Shown here: piece by piece, positions 1 to 7,922 of the stretch
Numbering within the stretch: the stretch's first letter is position 1
How the letters are laid out: each line of letters begins with the position of its first letter
Origin: Promethearchaeota archaeon
GTDB lineage: Archaea > Asgardarchaeota > Lokiarchaeia > Sigynarchaeales > SOKP01
Assembly (NCBI GenBank): GCA_014729315.1
Contig: WJKD01000646.1
Span: 1-8,280, forward strand
Reading direction: 5' to 3'
Length of the DNA stretch: 8,280 nt
The notes under the pieces: generated by a model
The model's database searches: none
Seen by the model: the letters and a program-made list of their open reading frames with translations, nothing else
Told to the model about the DNA's origin: nothing
Program-made: the position numbers and the translations under genes

Positions 1-323
1 ACGGAATCATCATCATCGAACCGTGGCTCACTCCGGAGGCATGGAATCCCGAAGGAAATCCCTTCATGGTCACTGCGGAAACAGACACCGCCAAAATCTG
101 CCGCATGAACACCAGCGAGCGTGTCGGGAATCTCTCCACATTTAATTTCCACTACCTCATCGGAACCGCTGCCGGCGTCGAGCACGTCACAGAACGCCAC
201 AAACTCGGCCTGTTCACCGTCGAACAAATGCAGGATGCTTTTACGAAGGCGGGGCTTGTGGTGACGTACAATATTGAGGGATTGACGGGGCGGGGGGTGT
301 ATATTGGATCACTTCCAGTTTAA
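1..323 (+). CDS. Class I SAM-dependent methyltransferase, C-terminal part (gene truncated by window start)
   Basis: The reading frame is open from base 3 and ends at TAA 321-323, giving the last 106 residues of a protein that begins outside the window. The fragment starts with a hydrophobic beta strand leading into EPWLTPEAW. It then has the block FNFHYLIGT, a segment H-x-T-E-R-H-x-L-G-L-F-T, and it closes with GRGVYIGSLP. This order is what I recognise from the C-terminal half of DesVI-like or general methyltransferase-domain proteins, which methylate small molecules or sugars using S-adenosylmethionine. The SAM-binding glycine-rich motif would lie upstream and is not visible, so the substrate cannot be inferred. 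Base composition is clearly more GC-rich than the genes that follow, and matches the flavodoxin operon at the other end. It therefore looks like resident chromosome. An ATG at 66 is internal, not the start, because the conserved sequence continues upstream of it. Confidence 0.85.
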   Translation, partial: GIIIIEPWLTPEAWNPEGNPFMVTAETDTAKICRMNTSERVGNLSTFNFHYLIGTAAGVEHVTERHKLGLFTVEQMQDAFTKAGLVVTYNIEGLTGRGVYIGSLPV

Positions 324-347
324 GAATAGTACATCTTAAAACTCATC

Positions 348-492
348 GAGTTACAGACTTTTGATTTCAGAATAAAGAATAACGGATACTGATTTTTGAA
401 GTAATTAAGATTTACGAATTAAATATATCAGCCAAACATTCTTTTAAAATCAAAAATCGTTAATTCTCATTCTTAATCCTACTTCTTATATC
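348..492. repeat. Degenerate 7-base tandem repeat in two opposed blocks
   Basis: On the plus strand, units that begin with GA or GGA recur about every seven bases from 348: GAGTTACA, GACTTTT, GATTTCA, GAATAAA, GAATAAC, GGATACT, GATTTTT, GAAGTAA, then after four extra bases GATTTAC and GAATTAA (ending at 422). From 492 back to 445 the minus strand reads the same kind of unit: GATATAA, GAAGTA, GGATTAA, GAATGA, GAATTAAC, GATTTTT, GATTTTA. The two blocks face each other. Bases 391-422 and 460-492 pair as an imperfect inverted repeat, with shared cores GAAGTA, ATTAAGA and GAATTAA, around a loop of about 37 bases. No open reading frame of note lies here. The function is unknown. It could be a decayed repeat family of the host or a boundary of the AT-rich insert. 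Confidence 0.6.
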
Positions 493-573
493 TTGAATAC
501 TTTTTAAAAAATAAATATTTCTTGCATTTTTTCTGAAAAGTATTATTTTATGAATAATCCAAAATAATATAAA

Positions 574-579
574 TATAAT
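574..579 (+). promoter_or_regulatory. Possible -10 box for the membrane protein/NTPase operon
   Basis: A perfect TATAAT lies 27 bases before the ATG at 607 and would put transcription start near 586, leaving a leader of about 20 bases. No convincing -35 hexamer is found 16-18 bases upstream; TTGCAT at 522-527 is too far away. In sequence this AT-rich, a TATAAT can occur by chance, so this is tentative. Confidence 0.3.
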
Positions 580-606
580 GATGCTTAATAACTAAATTTA
601 ATAATT

Positions 607-3111
607 ATGCCATCACATAAACCCGTAATAATCGCTGCATTAATTGCCGCATTTGCTACTATATCTGTCGCGATAATAAACAAAATTTCCTGTGATAACA
701 AAAAATCTCTGCCTGAATTCCATTTCGTAAAAGGAGTTACTTATCACCCGGATTCCACTATTATCCTTCAGCCAATGAATGATGGTGCTGAAAAGAAAAA
801 GGCGATCCTTTTCGAAATTGATGGATTTACTTTTACCAAAGCGGGCGACTATTATATCGAAGATGATATGATCTACTGGGACATCGATCTCAAAAAGCTT
901 GGATTACCAGATACTGTTCGATGCAACGGAATCCATTCAGTGCGATTGGGATTTTCCAGGAATTTTCTTAGCGAAATTTATCCGGTTGAATTTGATTGTA
1001 CATCGCCACAAGCGCTAATCGGTTTTGAGAGTGATTCGACCGGAGAAAAGCGAATATTTGGGCAAGTGATGGACCCAAACAAGAAGATTAAACAGGATAT
1101 TTCTGTTGAAATTTCCCTTAAATATCAAGAAAACTTAGAAACAATACCACTAAGGGTAGAATCCTATGAAGATGAATTCGGTCAACAATTTTTTGAATTC
1201 GAATATCAAATTCAAAATATTCCCAAAATTGCAAAAAACCATGCTGACTATGAATCAGATTTTTTCAAACTTAAAATTGAAGACCAGGCTGGAAATGAAT
1301 TTGTTCAGGAATCATCCTACAGTAGTTTTATTGCTCCGGGTGTTCAAAAATTTGGTAATCGGAATGCAAGGGTGATTCTCAATAAAGTGGATCTTCGTGA
1401 AATTCCCCAACCTGACCTAAATGATTTACTTGATGAGAAAACAAAAGCTGATAATGCTGAATTTGCATCCGGTCCATCCATTATTCTACAAATTTTGGTT
1501 CAAACTGAACATTACGTAAAACTAAGCTGGAATCGTTTGCCGGCAGAAATACGCAAGCCTGGAGAGGCATACTTAATCCGCCGCAATAATGAGAATTACG
1601 GAACATCCTTTGATACTACGTTTACTGATACACAAATAGATGAGGATTCCCTGTATTTATATCAGGTATTAGCTAAAAATAAAGAGAATAAATTTCATAA
1701 GAGCAATGTTGTTAGTGCAGATATTGCTGAAGGTAAGTTTAAAATTGCTGAAGATAAAAAAATTCTCGAAGATCTAAAGGAGGAGTCAGACAATTCTTCA
1801 AATAAATTGTTGTCATTTTCAATGGAAAGATTTATACTTCTTATCTCCGCTCTAACAATATTTATTGTACTAATAATTATTATCTCTTTCAGTGAGAATA
1901 GAATTTCCAAAATTGTAAAATTTCTGGTAAAACGTAAGTTTGAATTATCTGCTCTTATAATAATATCGCTAGTAGTACTCACTTTTGGAGGCGATTTATA
2001 TAACGCTGTATTGTTGATTGATGCGCCTTTTAGAGCATTGATATACGGAATTATTTTTTGTGTTGTTCTAATATCCATTCTTACTTTTATTCCAGTTAAA
2101 ATTACCACAGCATTTTATATTGTCTCCAAGTATATTTCTTTTCTGTATTCTCCAGGTAAGAATATCAACGAATTTTTCTTTAAATCGGCCATCGATGTAA
2201 AAGATTTGAATTTTATTAACATTGATAAATTCGATTTAAGTGCAATGAAATTATTTGAATTATCTAATGAGAAACCATTAATCTTCGATGACCACGTTAT
2301 TATAAAGCCATGGGATGAAACGACCGATTTAAATATAAAAATTAAGAAAAATGAGAGCGATTCTTTATTGAGAATTCATAATTTATCTTTTAGATATACC
2401 AAATTAGAAATTGGTTTGAGCTACGTAAAAAATTCCTTATCAATATTTTTGAAAAATCCTACAAAAAATAAAGGTTACAATACCATAGAATTAAATTCCA
2501 GTTTACAATTAATCTTTAATAAGTGTAGGATATTTGACAATGATGGTCATTTATTAACAGTAATTGATTCTACTAAATCCTTCAATTATGTCTCTACTAA
2601 TCGAAATAAAGCATTACTAAAGTTTAGCACAGGTCATGGGTCATCAAAAATAGAAATGAAATCTCCAAACGTCGTAGATGAAGGAACAAATACTTTAATC
2701 GAAGGCCTCTTTTTAAAAAAACTGCATTTTTGGGATATAAATGAATTAGCTAATGAAAAAAAAATAAGCTCAGTTCAATCAGGTACTATAAAAACCGTTT
2801 TGCGGAAAATGGATCCTCATGATTTGAAACCAATGGAGTGTATAGTTTTTTCGCCTAATATTATTAAATCATTCCAACTTAAATTAAACTCCGAAGGTGG
2901 TATTAAAAGCATATTTAAAGCGAAACTTCGTACATTGAAGTATGGCGAATTAATAACAATAGATGATTCTCTGAATGAAATACCAAAGTTCACTGAATGG
3001 TTAATTGAGCATAATAAACCATTAGCATTTGCAATACTATTCACCGGTTGGATTATAGTGCTTTTACTCCAACCTTATTTAGAAAGTTTATTTTCAGAGT
3101 TATTTTTTTGA
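607..3111 (+). CDS. Multi-pass membrane protein with Ig-like/fibronectin III ectodomain, partner of the downstream NACHT-nuclease
   Basis: I do not recognise a named family for this 834-residue protein. A hydrophobic segment at residues 7-25 acts as a signal anchor. Residues about 38-130 and 131-243 are strand-rich and look Ig-like; the second ends with DQAGNEF, typical of such folds. Residues about 293-373 resemble fibronectin type III, with core W308 and the Y-x-Y-x-V-x-A-x-N strand ending at N358. Membrane segments follow at about 408-428, 446-462 and 477-497, and a last one at 806-826. The basic loop 432-444 should be cytoplasmic. That places the Ig/Fn3 part outside and the strand-rich region 500-805 inside, where it could contact the NTPase. 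The start is the first ATG before the anchor; no Shine-Dalgarno precedes it. Strongly AT-rich. The NTPase gene follows after 39 bases, suggesting an operon. A sensor, anchor or membrane-damaging effector role is possible; none is shown. Confidence 0.8.
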   Translation: MPSHKPVIIAALIAAFATISVAIINKISCDNKKSLPEFHFVKGVTYHPDSTIILQPMNDGAEKKKAILFEIDGFTFTKAGDYYIEDDMIYWDIDLKKLGLPDTVRCNGIHSVRLGFSRNFLSEIYPVEFDCTSPQALIGFESDSTGEKRIFGQVMDPNKKIKQDISVEISLKYQENLETIPLRVESYEDEFGQQFFEFEYQIQNIPKIAKNHADYESDFFKLKIEDQAGNEFVQESSYSSFIAPGVQKFGNRNARVILNKVDLREIPQPDLNDLLDEKTKADNAEFASGPSIILQILVQTEHYVKLSWNRLPAEIRKPGEAYLIRRNNENYGTSFDTTFTDTQIDEDSLYLYQVLAKNKENKFHKSNVVSADIAEGKFKIAEDKKILEDLKEESDNSSNKLLSFSMERFILLISALTIFIVLIIIISFSENRISKIVKFLVKRKFELSALIIISLVVLTFGGDLYNAVLLIDAPFRALIYGIIFCVVLISILTFIPVKITTAFYIVSKYISFLYSPGKNINEFFFKSAIDVKDLNFINIDKFDLSAMKLFELSNEKPLIFDDHVIIKPWDETTDLNIKIKKNESDSLLRIHNLSFRYTKLEIGLSYVKNSLSIFLKNPTKNKGYNTIELNSSLQLIFNKCRIFDNDGHLLTVIDSTKSFNYVSTNRNKALLKFSTGHGSSKIEMKSPNVVDEGTNTLIEGLFLKKLHFWDINELANEKKISSVQSGTIKTVLRKMDPHDLKPMECIVFSPNIIKSFQLKLNSEGGIKSIFKAKLRTLKYGELITIDDSLNEIPKFTEWLIEHNKPLAFAILFTGWIIVLLLQPYLESLFSELFF

Positions 3112-3150
3112 GGTTGATGTAAAAACTTTAATTTATGAAAACTACTTCTT

Positions 3151-6100
3151 ATGGTACGATCTTCATTTTACATAAAGCCACAGCTCGGTATTTATTCTAA
3201 TTTCGATGCGGCATTCAATCCGGAAGCGGAGATCCTCGATTATCACAGGAACATGAACTGGGATTTCGATGTATTTTTTAAATATCAAAAATATTTTGTA
3301 TTGGCAAAACCGGGTTTGGGGAAAACCGAACTGTTAAAAAACATTGAATCTCATTCAGGCAAATTTAATAAAGAGTGCATATATATTGACTGCAAAAAAA
3401 TAAGAGGGGATTCCATCGAAAGTTATATTTCAAAGCAAATTAATGACATAAAAAGCCTCAATATTACCAAGATAGTAAATTCTGAAAATATCCTAATTTG
3501 TTTTGATGCTCTCGATGAAATTAAATATGATGATTTTTCAAAAAGAATAGAATACTTAAAATCATTTATTGATAAATATGACAAGATCAGAATTTTAATA
3601 TCCTGCAGAAGACATTATTTTGCCAAACATAAAACTTTATTTCAAGGATATGATTTTCATTTTGTCCGCATTTTCTCTTTTGATACAAGGGAACTGAATC
3701 AATATTTGACTCACTTCTCATTGTCGCATAAAGACATTGAAAAAATTATAACTTTATTTTCAAGATCCGATGCCGAATTAATTTTAAAAGTTCCACGCTA
3801 CCTTTTTCTGCTTACCTCATATATAGAAAAAAATTCAATTGATAACATTGGTAAAATTACCAGGGCTGATTTGTTTGAGCATTTTATTTACAGCAAACTT
3901 GAAATTGAGGCGAGCAAAATTGCAGAAGAGGAGAGAGAATATTTTAAAGAAAATTACAAGAGGGTATTAGAAAAGCTCGCCCTTATTATGGAGATATATC
4001 AAACAAACATCATCAAAAAAGATGAACTCATTACCTTTTTTGATGATATAAAATCTAATCTGACTATCATTTTGCAGGATCGCATTAATCTCAATATGTT
4101 TTATGAAAAAAGCATCCTCAAAGATTCGGTAGATCATATTGAATTTGAGAACACCGAATTCCAAAAATATCTTGCCGCTAAAGAAATTTCACGCCTTGGC
4201 AAAAACAAACGGATTTTGTTTGAGCTTGCAGTAGAGCCGGTGATGAAGGAGATATTTCCAAGTTGGTTCAATACGCTTCAATTTCTAGTCGATATGGATA
4301 TCTCATTAGTAAAACCATTATTAGAATTCAATAGAAAAAGAGAAAATAAAATCACTGAAGATGAAGAATATCATCGTCTTCTCACCAATGTAAATATGAA
4401 TCGATTGGACTTAGAAGATAGAAAAGCAATATTTGAGCAAGTATTCCATTATTATCAATGGGCAGGTCAATGGCTAAGTTGGGATGTCGCCCGTAATTTA
4501 GCTTTATACTTTGATGCTTCGCAGCAGAATCTATTCGAAAATTATCTTAATGAAGCGGAAAAACTATCGGATGCGGAAACTAAAGAAGTCTGTTTATCAA
4601 ACATAGCAAAAATAGTGGGTTATATCGTTGGTGAAAATATTTTAAGTCCTGAATCGAAAGAAAATTGGAAAACTAGATTAATAGATTTCGCAAATCTCAA
4701 TTCAGCAAATAAAGTACTTTCCAGAACAGCTATTTATTCATTAGCAAACTTCAATGATGAAGCAGTGATCAATAAGATTGCTCCTGCCTGGGAGTATGGC
4801 GACAGCCTCGTAAAGGATGCATTTATGACATTCTGTCAGGAAGTAAATCCAAATAATTCGCTATCAATAGAGTATTTTGTTAAAGGTACCATTTTTAATA
4901 CTATTGGAGCTCGTTATGGTATTTGGGAAATAACTGAATATAAATCTATAATCGAACTGCTTGGGCATTTTATTAAAAATGAAGAATTTTTGTACTATTT
5001 TTTTGAAAATGAAAGCATTTATAAAGATAGGGATTATGTCATAATAAATAACATAAATAATGTTTGGGATGAGGAAGTCTACAATAAGATTCATCAGGTA
5101 ATAATACGATCATTTGAATCTCGATTTTATTATCTGGCTGAGAATTCGGATTTTATACAAAAATTATCAGGACTTTGCAAGCAACATAACATAAACTATT
5201 TGAGTAAGTTGATCTCATGTATCAAAAATAGCGAGACGTTAAATACAATATTTTATAGCCTGTTTGACCTTTTGGCGTCACTCGTTGAAAAAGAAGATGT
5301 GAAGCAATTTATTGATTCAATGAGTGAAAATGGGCTTGAAAATTACTCATTTTCGTTACTTCGGCAAATAAAATATTCAAGTCGTTCCGATGCAGATATT
5401 GTATTTGAAGAAGGTCGTAAGTATCTCCAATCTGAATATGACGGATTTGAAGTAAGTCTGAGAAAAAAAGAAGAAAAGGATAATTCAATTGATCGCGTTT
5501 ATCGCGATTTTCAGATAAGATTAAAAAGTTCATCTACTTACTCGATATTTGATTTTTATTATGACAATAGAGAATACCTCGATAATATGATCACCCAGCA
5601 AGAAAAAGAGAGATTAATAGATCTTGTGATGAATAAAGTTTTTAAAAATATTGATCCCGGAAATGAATATTTTAATATGGTACAAGAAGAGGGAAAACGA
5701 AAATTTAAAATCTCCCATTCTAAAATACTTTTTGGCAACTGCATTCTTATCGCAGATCATTTAAAATTAAACGTCAAAGAATATCGGAAAAAAATCTTAA
5801 ACTATGTCCCCTTCTCATTTTCAGAACATTTGAATGCAATTTTTACCTTGATTCAAAATATAACATCTGAAGAGATTGAATCTCTGATCGACGTTTACGC
5901 TAGCAGAAGTGATGATCGCTGGAGATACATGCCGCGGAATTTTATACGTTTTGCAGAAAAATATAAAATAGAACATGCTGTTCCTGTACTTCGGAAATTT
6001 GTAACTGAGGATACATTCGATCGTTCTGAGCGAGAAGAAGCACTAGTTGCGACTGAATCAATAAATCCAAACGAGTCATTTTTAAAAGAAATATTTACCA

Positions 6101-7194
6101 AATATGAGAATGACAATAATACCCAAGCGAAAAGCCTGGCTTTGACTGCAAACAAATTACTTATTGAAAAACATCAGAATGATGAGGCAATTGTGTGGCG
6201 ATTTAAACAATTAATTGCCAGAGCTTTCCCAGTAGCAACGAAAGATCTTAATATTTTACAGACTAAAAGTTCTAAAGAAAGCGAACTAAATGATAAATAT
6301 TTTGCTGCACCGATTTTGAAGTTAAAAGAGGCAAAATATGAACCTATGTTTTTTGATCTACTGGAAGAATCTTTCATCATTTATAAAAGAAAAGATCAAC
6401 AAAGTTATGCAACTTACTTATGGGAAATTGTGTGTAGCTACTTTGACAACAGGAAAGAGGAAAGAACTTATAAACCTTTGCAAAATCTGGAATCTGTGAT
6501 ACAAAAACACTATACTGAACCAGCAATTAACTGGTTTAGGTATAAATTACAAGAGTTGAGAAGATCATATTTAAACTATATCGGAAACCAAAAGTCGATA
6601 AATGAATGTATAAAAACTTATAACAATTTGAAAAGCCAACAATATCTTGATATTTCAAACGCACATGATTTGAAAAAATTGGTTAAAAAAATTTTAGAAA
6701 CAGAAATCAGTAAATGGCTCGAAGGTGAGGGAGCTATTCATCTCATCGCTGAGGATAAAATCTATGAGAAATCACAACAGAGATATGAAGAACTAATTCA
6801 GAAAATGATCAAATCGCAAATTGAGAACGCATTATTAAAGAGAGGCTTCAAAGATTATGACATATTCAGGGAACCTCAACTTTTAAGTGATAAACGAACT
6901 GATTTTGTTGTAGTATCGTATGGATTTATAGGATCCATTTTAATTGAAGTAAAGCTTTCTAAAAATACCGATTTATCAATTGGAGCTAAAACAAAACTTG
7001 AAAATAGAAAATCTTTTCGCAATATGGAGACATATATGAAGGGCTATAAAGACTGTTTAGGCATTTTCTTAGTCATCGATAATAAAAATCGAACAGGAAG
7101 AAGCAAGAAATGGGAAACCCATTTTGCTAAAATAAAAGCAGCTTATGAGAAAATTGAAAATGTCGAAGTTGTGGGGATCCCGTGCTGTTATTAA
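3151..7194 (+). CDS. NACHT-type STAND NTPase with C-terminal PD-(D/E)XK nuclease-like domain (candidate anti-phage sensor-effector)
   Basis: 1347 residues, predicted soluble. The NTPase starts almost at the N terminus. Walker A is AKPGLGKT at 52-59, Walker B is ILICFDALDE at 114-123 (the D-x-L-D-E form typical of NACHT), and a sensor-1-like strand ILISCRR lies at 148-154. The winged-helix signature EFENTEFQKYLAA at 331-343 matches the NACHT F-x-H-x-x-F-Q-E-Y-x-A-A block, with the usual His replaced by Glu. Residues about 400-1190 are mainly helical and HEAT/TPR-like, the probable ligand-sensing part. Residues about 1200-1347 carry D1251, then E1266-V-K1268 fifteen residues later, plus an upstream helix with E1225 and a downstream helix around Y1295, as in PD-(D/E)XK nucleases. 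Known STAND defence proteins oligomerise on sensing phage proteins and activate an attached effector; I infer the same here, with DNA cleavage as output. ATG 3151 is the first start after an in-frame TGA at 3136; no Shine-Dalgarno is seen. Confidence 0.85.
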   Translation: MVRSSFYIKPQLGIYSNFDAAFNPEAEILDYHRNMNWDFDVFFKYQKYFVLAKPGLGKTELLKNIESHSGKFNKECIYIDCKKIRGDSIESYISKQINDIKSLNITKIVNSENILICFDALDEIKYDDFSKRIEYLKSFIDKYDKIRILISCRRHYFAKHKTLFQGYDFHFVRIFSFDTRELNQYLTHFSLSHKDIEKIITLFSRSDAELILKVPRYLFLLTSYIEKNSIDNIGKITRADLFEHFIYSKLEIEASKIAEEEREYFKENYKRVLEKLALIMEIYQTNIIKKDELITFFDDIKSNLTIILQDRINLNMFYEKSILKDSVDHIEFENTEFQKYLAAKEISRLGKNKRILFELAVEPVMKEIFPSWFNTLQFLVDMDISLVKPLLEFNRKRENKITEDEEYHRLLTNVNMNRLDLEDRKAIFEQVFHYYQWAGQWLSWDVARNLALYFDASQQNLFENYLNEAEKLSDAETKEVCLSNIAKIVGYIVGENILSPESKENWKTRLIDFANLNSANKVLSRTAIYSLANFNDEAVINKIAPAWEYGDSLVKDAFMTFCQEVNPNNSLSIEYFVKGTIFNTIGARYGIWEITEYKSIIELLGHFIKNEEFLYYFFENESIYKDRDYVIINNINNVWDEEVYNKIHQVIIRSFESRFYYLAENSDFIQKLSGLCKQHNINYLSKLISCIKNSETLNTIFYSLFDLLASLVEKEDVKQFIDSMSENGLENYSFSLLRQIKYSSRSDADIVFEEGRKYLQSEYDGFEVSLRKKEEKDNSIDRVYRDFQIRLKSSSTYSIFDFYYDNREYLDNMITQQEKERLIDLVMNKVFKNIDPGNEYFNMVQEEGKRKFKISHSKILFGNCILIADHLKLNVKEYRKKILNYVPFSFSEHLNAIFTLIQNITSEEIESLIDVYASRSDDRWRYMPRNFIRFAEKYKIEHAVPVLRKFVTEDTFDRSEREEALVATESINPNESFLKEIFTKYENDNNTQAKSLALTANKLLIEKHQNDEAIVWRFKQLIARAFPVATKDLNILQTKSSKESELNDKYFAAPILKLKEAKYEPMFFDLLEESFIIYKRKDQQSYATYLWEIVCSYFDNRKEERTYKPLQNLESVIQKHYTEPAINWFRYKLQELRRSYLNYIGNQKSINECIKTYNNLKSQQYLDISNAHDLKKLVKKILETEISKWLEGEGAIHLIAEDKIYEKSQQRYEELIQKMIKSQIENALLKRGFKDYDIFREPQLLSDKRTDFVVVSYGFIGSILIEVKLSKNTDLSIGAKTKLENRKSFRNMETYMKGYKDCLGIFLVIDNKNRTGRSKKWETHFAKIKAAYEKIENVEVVGIPCCY

Positions 7195-7253
7195 AATCTT
7201 GGCTGCATCTTATCTTTTATTGCCACTACTTCAATACATTATTTCCTACAAAT

Positions 7254-7922
7254 CTAATCACCCCAATACAATCCCTCAAACCGCCTCTCAAACACCCCAT
7301 TCTCCTTCAACTGCATATTCCAGTAAAAATTGCCAATACCCGTGCGCAGCATGATTTTGAAGCCGAATCTTTTGACTGCAGACATTTTTTCACGGGGCGC
7401 CAGTTTTTTGAGGATCGCCGGATCCATGCGTTCGTGTGCGGCGTATTGGACTCCTAGTTCATTGAACAGGCGGAATAGTTTTTTCGTCATCCAGGGGGGC
7501 TGAATTTGGATGCCTTCCACGCCGCCGCGGACGGCAGTGCCTGAATAGCGGCATCCCAGGCGCTGCGCCAGTTTTTCACAATAGCGCTCTACATAGCGGG
7601 AATGGATTGGTTCCGGGAAACCGGATTGTACGATAAATCCCAGCGACGGATTATCTTCCCTGCCGCACAATGGCGCCAGTCCTTCGATGAAATGCTTGAC
7701 AATGCCGGGCATTGCGTCGGTGTACAACGGGAATGCAATGATGACATGGTCTGCATTTTTGAATTGTTCGACATGCCGGTCGATCTTTTGCGTTTGATTC
7801 AAATAATGGATGGTGAATTCATGTTCGTTATTCGCAGTGAAGCCATCACAGAAATGATTGAGCAGAATTTTCGTATTGCTTTTCCTCCCACGGGGGGAGC
7901 CGTTAAACAGCGTTAATTGCAT
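7254..7922 (-). CDS. NAD(P)H-dependent FMN reductase / flavodoxin-like fold oxidoreductase
   Basis: 222 residues, the normal size for this cytoplasmic flavoprotein group. The N terminus MQLTLFNGSPRG followed by SNT (residues 7-17) is the FMN phosphate-binding loop. AFPLYTDAMPGIVKHFIE at about 63-80 is the second FMN-contacting loop with its P-L-Y-x-x-x-M-P-G motif. FIVQSGFPEP at 96-105 fits the third loop. The C-terminal third (about 140-222) is basic and aromatic-rich and has no motif I can assign. Members move electrons from NAD(P)H to flavin, quinones or other acceptors; the substrate here cannot be told. Translation starts inside the end of the upstream small gene (20-base overlap) with GGGAGG six bases before the ATG, so the two are probably co-translated. 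The gene ends 59 bases from the stop of the convergent NTPase gene. It is clearly more GC-rich than that neighbour. Confidence 0.87.
   Translation of the reverse strand: MQLTLFNGSPRGRKSNTKILLNHFCDGFTANNEHEFTIHYLNQTQKIDRHVEQFKNADHVIIAFPLYTDAMPGIVKHFIEGLAPLCGREDNPSLGFIVQSGFPEPIHSRYVERYCEKLAQRLGCRYSGTAVRGGVEGIQIQPPWMTKKLFRLFNELGVQYAAHERMDPAILKKLAPREKMSAVKRFGFKIMLRTGIGNFYWNMQLKENGVFERRFEGLYWGD

Noticed and set aside
340..352. Small inverted repeat AACTC-ATC-GAGTT after the methyltransferase stop, as a terminator
   Set aside because: Only a 5-bp weak stem with a 3-base loop and no adjacent T-run, and it merges with the heptamer array.
607..696. Possible lipoprotein signal, with Cys29 after the hydrophobic start of the membrane protein
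   Set aside because: The residues before Cys29 are K-I-S, not a lipobox, and the hydrophobic stretch ends several residues earlier.
3135..3200. A 21-residue reading frame starting at ATG 3135 and running over the first codons of the NTPase gene in another frame
   Set aside because: It has no Shine-Dalgarno and no recognisable sequence features, and chance short frames are common in such DNA. A leader-peptide role cannot be excluded but has no support.
7145..7457. Plus-strand open frames across the end of the NTPase gene and into the reductase
   Set aside because: They lie opposite a clearly recognisable flavodoxin-fold gene and have low-complexity, non-protein-like composition; they are shadows.
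7602..7916. Plus-strand open frame of 104 codons opposite the FMN reductase
   Set aside because: It mirrors the conserved FMN-binding region on the other strand and shows no features of its own.
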